Below the pieces are notes generated by a model. The model was given only the letters and a program-made list of their open reading frames with translations. It was not told where the DNA came from and made no database searches. 64,000 bases of DNA, from assembly GCA_035578155.1 (NCBI GenBank), contig JAPWDM010000001.1, positions 9,750,543-9,814,542 of the forward strand, in the 5' to 3' direction. Origin of the DNA: Brachynemurus nebulosus (taxonomy: Eukaryota > Arthropoda > Insecta > Neuroptera > Myrmeleontidae). Below, piece after piece: positions 60,569 through 64,000 of the stretch (its first letter is position 1; each line of letters starts with the position of its first letter). The position numbers were made by a program, and so were the translations under genes.

Positions 60569-60658
60569 TGCCGTGAATAGGTTTTTATTAAATTCTCAAT
60601 ATTTCTCAATATGTAAATTTTTTATTACATTATATAGGTAAAAAATAATTATTTGCAG

Positions 60659-61283
60659 AGGTGGTGCTGTTAGACCAGAAACAAAACTTCTGTTGACACT
60701 AAGATTTTATGCTACAGGCAATTTAATAATGTCAGTTTCGGATTTCGTTGGTGTCTCTGTTGCTACAGGTTCCAGAATAGTTAAACTTGTGAGCCAAGCA
60801 ATTGCATCGTTAAAATCAGAGTTCATAACAATGCCAGTAACTGAACAACAATTAAATAATACTGCAGAAGAATTTTTTAGTATTGCAAGGTTTCCTAATT
60901 TTTGTGGAGCGATCGACTGCACACACATTAGGATTTTATCTCCAGGCGGTGATGATGCAGAGATATACAGAAATCGTAAAGGATTCTTTTCTCTAAATGT
61001 CCAGACTGTATCCGACACGAAACTAAAAATTCGTAATATTGTTGCACGATGGCCCGAAAGTTGTCATGATCAGACAATTTTTAATAACAGAAACTTAAAA
61101 AGAGATTTTGAGAATGGGCGATTCGGTAACAGAGGAGACAGTGGCTATGCTCTTCGAAGATACTTATTAACTCCGTTACAACAGGCTAATACGGAACCCG
61201 AACGTTTATTTAATGAATCGTTGACTCGGACGAGGAATGTAGTCGAAAGACAATTAGGCCAGACGACAGGTGGTTTCAGATAG
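60659..61283 (+). pseudogene. Harbinger (PIF) transposase catalytic exon, truncated
   Basis: After a TATTTGCAG acceptor (60658) an open frame runs RGGAVRPETKLLLTLRFYAT. It then shows the DDE blocks FPNFCGAIDCTHIRI (first Asp), ARWPESCHDQTIFNN (second Asp) and GDSGYALRRYLLTPL, followed by RTRNVVERQLG, where the Glu is expected. The usual segment after VERxFG (WKRRFP...) is lost and a stop follows at 61283. No N-terminal exon was found upstream; the Jockey-like element adjoins instead. It encodes a nuclease-related transposase, now incomplete. Confidence 0.75.
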
Positions 61284-61981
61284 AAAAAGGTCGGAATTTA
61301 ATGAAACTTGGAGATGTTGTTCAGGGATAGTTAATTAACATTTTGTCAAGTTTTGGACCTCGAGGACCCTGTGCAAAAAGAGGAGGAGGGGGGGAGAACT
61401 GCAAAAATCTCGACCTTTCGTCAATTACCTTTTTTCCTTACATCCTACGACAAAAGCGTTCAGAAACATTTTGTAGTACGTGAAATTATCTACAATTTGA
61501 GTACTCACATATGTCTGTATGTCAATTCCTTACTGAGATATGGCGCTTCGCAGAAAATATTTTTACCGAAATTCAGTAAAAATACCTCAAAAAAGCAGAA
61601 ACCAACCTTATTTCTTATTTTAATAATAATAATTGTTGTTATTATGGTCTCTTGTTAGAATAACTAATTTTGAACCCCCCCAATCACCCTCCCTTCCCCA
61701 CCTAACCCCAATTCTCAAAATTTTCTTTTGTAATTTCATACCAACCATATATCATGTCGGTAATATTGGTATTGACATTAGTTACTTTTTAGACCGATAT
61801 TCCCTCTCCCTCTCCTTCCCTCCACTACATAATTGTTCCAGGATAGATAAAAAAATACGTAGTCCTTTCGTAAACAAAATTATATATTAACAAAATTAAG
61901 GTTTTGACAAAGTATACACTAGAGGCAACAGAGATATTGTTGAAAGGTCTCTCATACATAGTAGGTACGCATTTGTACTCA
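61284..61981. other. Gene-free stretch
   Basis: Contains a GGAGGAGGGGGGGAG run (61380) and a C-rich tract (61675-61712, CACCCTCCCTTCCCC). No gene recognised. Confidence 0.4.
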
Positions 61982-64000
61982 TTACAGTTCCTGTCGAGAT
62001 TTTTTAGCCGTTGGTTCTGCTTCTAATTGCTCGTCGTCCTCCTGCACAATCAGGCTGTTAAGGACGTCCTCGCCGTCGTCGTATTCGTCGATTATGTCTG
62101 ACGAGTCCTCCTCGTTCAAATCAGTTGCAGGGGCGTTTTCGCAGGAGTGGCCTGTGCAGTACTTGCACATAGCTGAGCATCTAAGACCTGCTTTATTGCA
62201 GCTGCAAGCTCCGGTGCTACAGCCTTTGCTGCACTTGCAGGAAACAATTTGGAGGATGTTATCTGGCCCGGCATTTTTCGTTGTGGGGATTGGTAGTAGC
62301 CCTCGCGTAGTTAGGCTCCAGCCCCAAACTGATGGGCGAAGTTCATTACCTAACCACGCTTGTACTTGCTGGTAAGTGCGGAGGGAGTGGTAATTGGCAG
62401 CGTCCCTTGTCGGTGGTAGGCGGGCTAGTTCCAATTTAGCCTTCGTCACTGATTGTGTAAATAATCGGTACCGCAAGTCGTCAAGGTTGTCATTGTCAAT
62501 ATTGCCTCCATAAACTACTACCAGGAACTTTTCTCCAGCGTCCTTGATTTGCTGAGGAGTAGCGTTTGATGTAAGAAACGGAGCCACTACTGCAGAGAGG
62601 GCGGTATTCTTCATATAGGTGCTGCAAATTTTTTTCTTCCCCAATCCATACGGTGCTGACGTGGTATCACACCCACTCACTGCGTGGAGGAAAAGTGTAT
62701 CTTTGGGAGTAAAGGAACAGGAACTTGGTGAGTAGAGGACACTAGGACCACCACGTCTTCCACTTTTCTGAAGATAGATGTTCTTTATGGACATACCCAA
62801 TGCCGTCAACAGAATAAGTATGTCCACATCTTCAGCAATAATAATGACGCTGTCGAATTCGCTAGCTTTGGATATGGCGGTGTTGACGATCAACACGTCG
62901 GCGTCTTCATGTGCTTGCTTCACTTCGATGCTAGCATTCGCCATTCGTGTCATCAACATCGAAATGAATGCGCTCTTATTGTGATCGTTTGCCAAAAACT
63001 TTTCTTGTGCTATAGTCACTTTGGTAGACGAGGAGAACACGATTTTGGTTGCTGTTTGTAATGCAGAACGGCGAGCTCGTTCTGCGGCTTTGGTGCTTTC
63101 ATAGCCGGCATTAGTTGGGTATCCATCAAACACAACAATCACATTGCCACTGAAGTGTTTTTGCACGTAGTTGATGTATGTAGAGCATAGCATCTCGAAT
63201 GTGGTTGTGGGAGTTTTGTTCCACACCACTTTATGTAACAAGTAACCTCCATCAATCACGTTACATTTCTTGTTGCCAAGGTTGACTTCCTCTATGGGAG
63301 TGAAGAGTGAGTACATTGCAGACTTCGTTCCCTTGCGCATTCCCTCCTCAGTGAAGAGTGCCATAGGAAAAGGTGCGAGTTCAAATTTCAAGAGTTCTTT
63401 CAGATCTTCTTCTGATTTTTTGGCAATGCAGACACGTTGGAAGAGAGTGAGAGGATTGACAGTGATTTTTTTACCAGCAATTTTCAACGAGCAGGAAACA
63501 GAAGCGAGAGTCACGACCTTATCCTTCCGTTTCAGTTTCAATTCTCCAAAATTTCCCCCCACGACTTTCTTCATGCTTGATATGCCTATCTCTCGTGCTA
63601 AGTGACAGTTCACTTCGTCATGACCAATAATTCCTGTACTCAGAGAAACTATTTCCTGGATGTGAAGGAATGGGGGGTGTTCAGTGAACCATGCGCGCAG
63701 TTTCCCAATGTCCATGTTGTCTCTCACTACTCGGGTTGGTCTCATGTCCACGTGCTGTTCAGATGTCTCTGAGCGAATATCAGCGAACAATTCTATTTGT
63801 TCACAAATGCTTTGAAGGCACAGCATGCCCAATGTCCATCTAGCAAGCACAGAATCGCTTACACCGCGTCCACGAGTAAGTCCACCATAGCTCTTCATAG
63901 TCCGCATGAGAACTTGCTCTATGGTCATGTCGGACCAGATGCCCGACCAAAATTTTTCTGATCTGCGAATAGTGAAGTAGCCATCTTTGGTGAACCTCAT
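61982..64000 (-). CDS. FEN/PIN-nuclease-like protein with C-terminal CXC domain (5' end possibly outside window)
   Basis: An unbroken frame of 672 codons that meets the window edge exactly at an ATG, so the true start may lie beyond it. It belongs to an uncharacterised family seen repeatedly in arthropods and cnidarians (N-terminal pattern RFTKDGYFTIRRSEKFW-SGIWSDMTIEQ). From about residue 246 the motifs follow a FEN1/XPG-type PIN nuclease: VIDGGYLLH (Asp 250), VVVFDGYP (Asp 292), HEDADVLIV (365-371), AEDVDILIL (389-397) and AVSGCDTTSA (Asp 445). Residues 588-620 form a cysteine run (CKC...C...CSC...C...C..C), which resembles a Tesmin/TSO1 CXC DNA-binding domain. The acidic tail ends in KKSRQEL. 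GC content is well above the surrounding host DNA and it has no introns or lesions. Together with its neighbours this suggests a recently active mobile-element gene. Nuclease activity is inference. Confidence 0.75.
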   Translation of the reverse strand: MRFTKDGYFTIRRSEKFWSGIWSDMTIEQVLMRTMKSYGGLTRGRGVSDSVLARWTLGMLCLQSICEQIELFADIRSETSEQHVDMRPTRVVRDNMDIGKLRAWFTEHPPFLHIQEIVSLSTGIIGHDEVNCHLAREIGISSMKKVVGGNFGELKLKRKDKVVTLASVSCSLKIAGKKITVNPLTLFQRVCIAKKSEEDLKELLKFELAPFPMALFTEEGMRKGTKSAMYSLFTPIEEVNLGNKKCNVIDGGYLLHKVVWNKTPTTTFEMLCSTYINYVQKHFSGNVIVVFDGYPTNAGYESTKAAERARRSALQTATKIVFSSSTKVTIAQEKFLANDHNKSAFISMLMTRMANASIEVKQAHEDADVLIVNTAISKASEFDSVIIIAEDVDILILLTALGMSIKNIYLQKSGRRGGPSVLYSPSSCSFTPKDTLFLHAVSGCDTTSAPYGLGKKKICSTYMKNTALSAVVAPFLTSNATPQQIKDAGEKFLVVVYGGNIDNDNLDDLRYRLFTQSVTKAKLELARLPPTRDAANYHSLRTYQQVQAWLGNELRPSVWGWSLTTRGLLPIPTTKNAGPDNILQIVSCKCSKGCSTGACSCNKAGLRCSAMCKYCTGHSCENAPATDLNEEDSSDIIDEYDDGEDVLNSLIVQEDDEQLEAEPTAKKSRQEL

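Larger units (their letters stand above)
57612..60590 (-). mobile_element. Jockey-like non-LTR retrotransposon lacking its 3' half
   Basis: Much richer in GC than its surroundings. ORF1 (about 60568-59172) overlaps the start of ORF2 (59224) by ~50 bp, as in Jockey-clade elements. ORF2 keeps endonuclease and the first reverse-transcriptase blocks, then stops abruptly at ~57612. There is no poly-A tail and no target duplication. Loss of the 3' rather than the 5' end is not the usual outcome of target-primed insertion. It suggests deletion or replacement by later rearrangement. Confidence 0.8.

Noticed and set aside
57771..60641. Plus-strand frames opposite the Jockey-like element
   Set aside because: Shadows of ORF1 and ORF2, which carry clear motifs on the minus strand.
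62094..63605. Plus-strand frames opposite the FEN/CXC gene
   Set aside because: Shadows of the 672-codon minus-strand frame.

Overview
The window is AT-rich nuclear DNA of an animal, most likely an arthropod and probably an insect. The evidence is spliced genes with GT..AG introns, nuclear-encoded mitochondrial proteins with targeting leaders, and a dense, nested load of DNA transposons (hAT, Harbinger, pogo/mariner, TTAA-type, foldback), a Jockey-like non-LTR element and a gypsy-like fragment. I cannot name the species. No prokaryotic features, CRISPR arrays or tRNA/rRNA genes were seen.

Only two ordinary host genes are well supported, and both act in mitochondrial translation. GUF1 (EF4/LepA, minus strand, 9 exons, 23749-37718) rebuilds into a complete 644-residue GTPase with every splice phase consistent. 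The mitochondrial initiation factor IF3 (plus strand, 2 exons, 41054-46797) rebuilds into 228 residues. They lie head to head, about 3.3 kb apart. The spacer and the large introns are filled with non-autonomous transposons, many with exact target-site duplications (TSDs).

Region by region: 1-23.7 kb holds no supported host gene. It carries a foldback element (712-2285), pogo-like elements (4.56-7.05 and 8.0-9.15 kb), a diverged repeat array (10.6-11.7 kb), hAT miniature elements (12.3, 16.5, 18.8-20.5 kb), a TTAA element (14.3-15.1 kb) and a Harbinger derivative (21.5-22.3 kb). GUF1 follows, with hairpins and MITEs in its introns and a (TA)n-swollen hAT MITE 25 bp after its stop codon. Then come the spacer and mtIF3.

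From 48 kb onward the DNA is mobile-element coding sequence. It holds mariner remnants, an unusual transposase-like gene (49445-54340) split by a second complete transposon (50171-53002) that carries a DUF7869-like gene, a gypsy integrase remnant, a Tc1-like pseudogene, a Jockey-like element missing its 3' end, and a Harbinger transposase exon. At the edge is an intact open frame of at least 672 codons with FEN/PIN-nuclease-like motifs and a C-terminal CXC cysteine domain (61982-64000).

The most interesting observation is the nested pair at 49-54 kb. The inner element has 30-bp terminal inverted repeats (TIRs) and an exact 4-bp TSD. Removing it with one TSD copy rejoins the outer reading frame perfectly. 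Both encoded proteins carry the same ordered motif trio (DYA-x-N, DNC-x-AQ, GH-x-K..D), which suggests related, poorly described DDE-type transposases.
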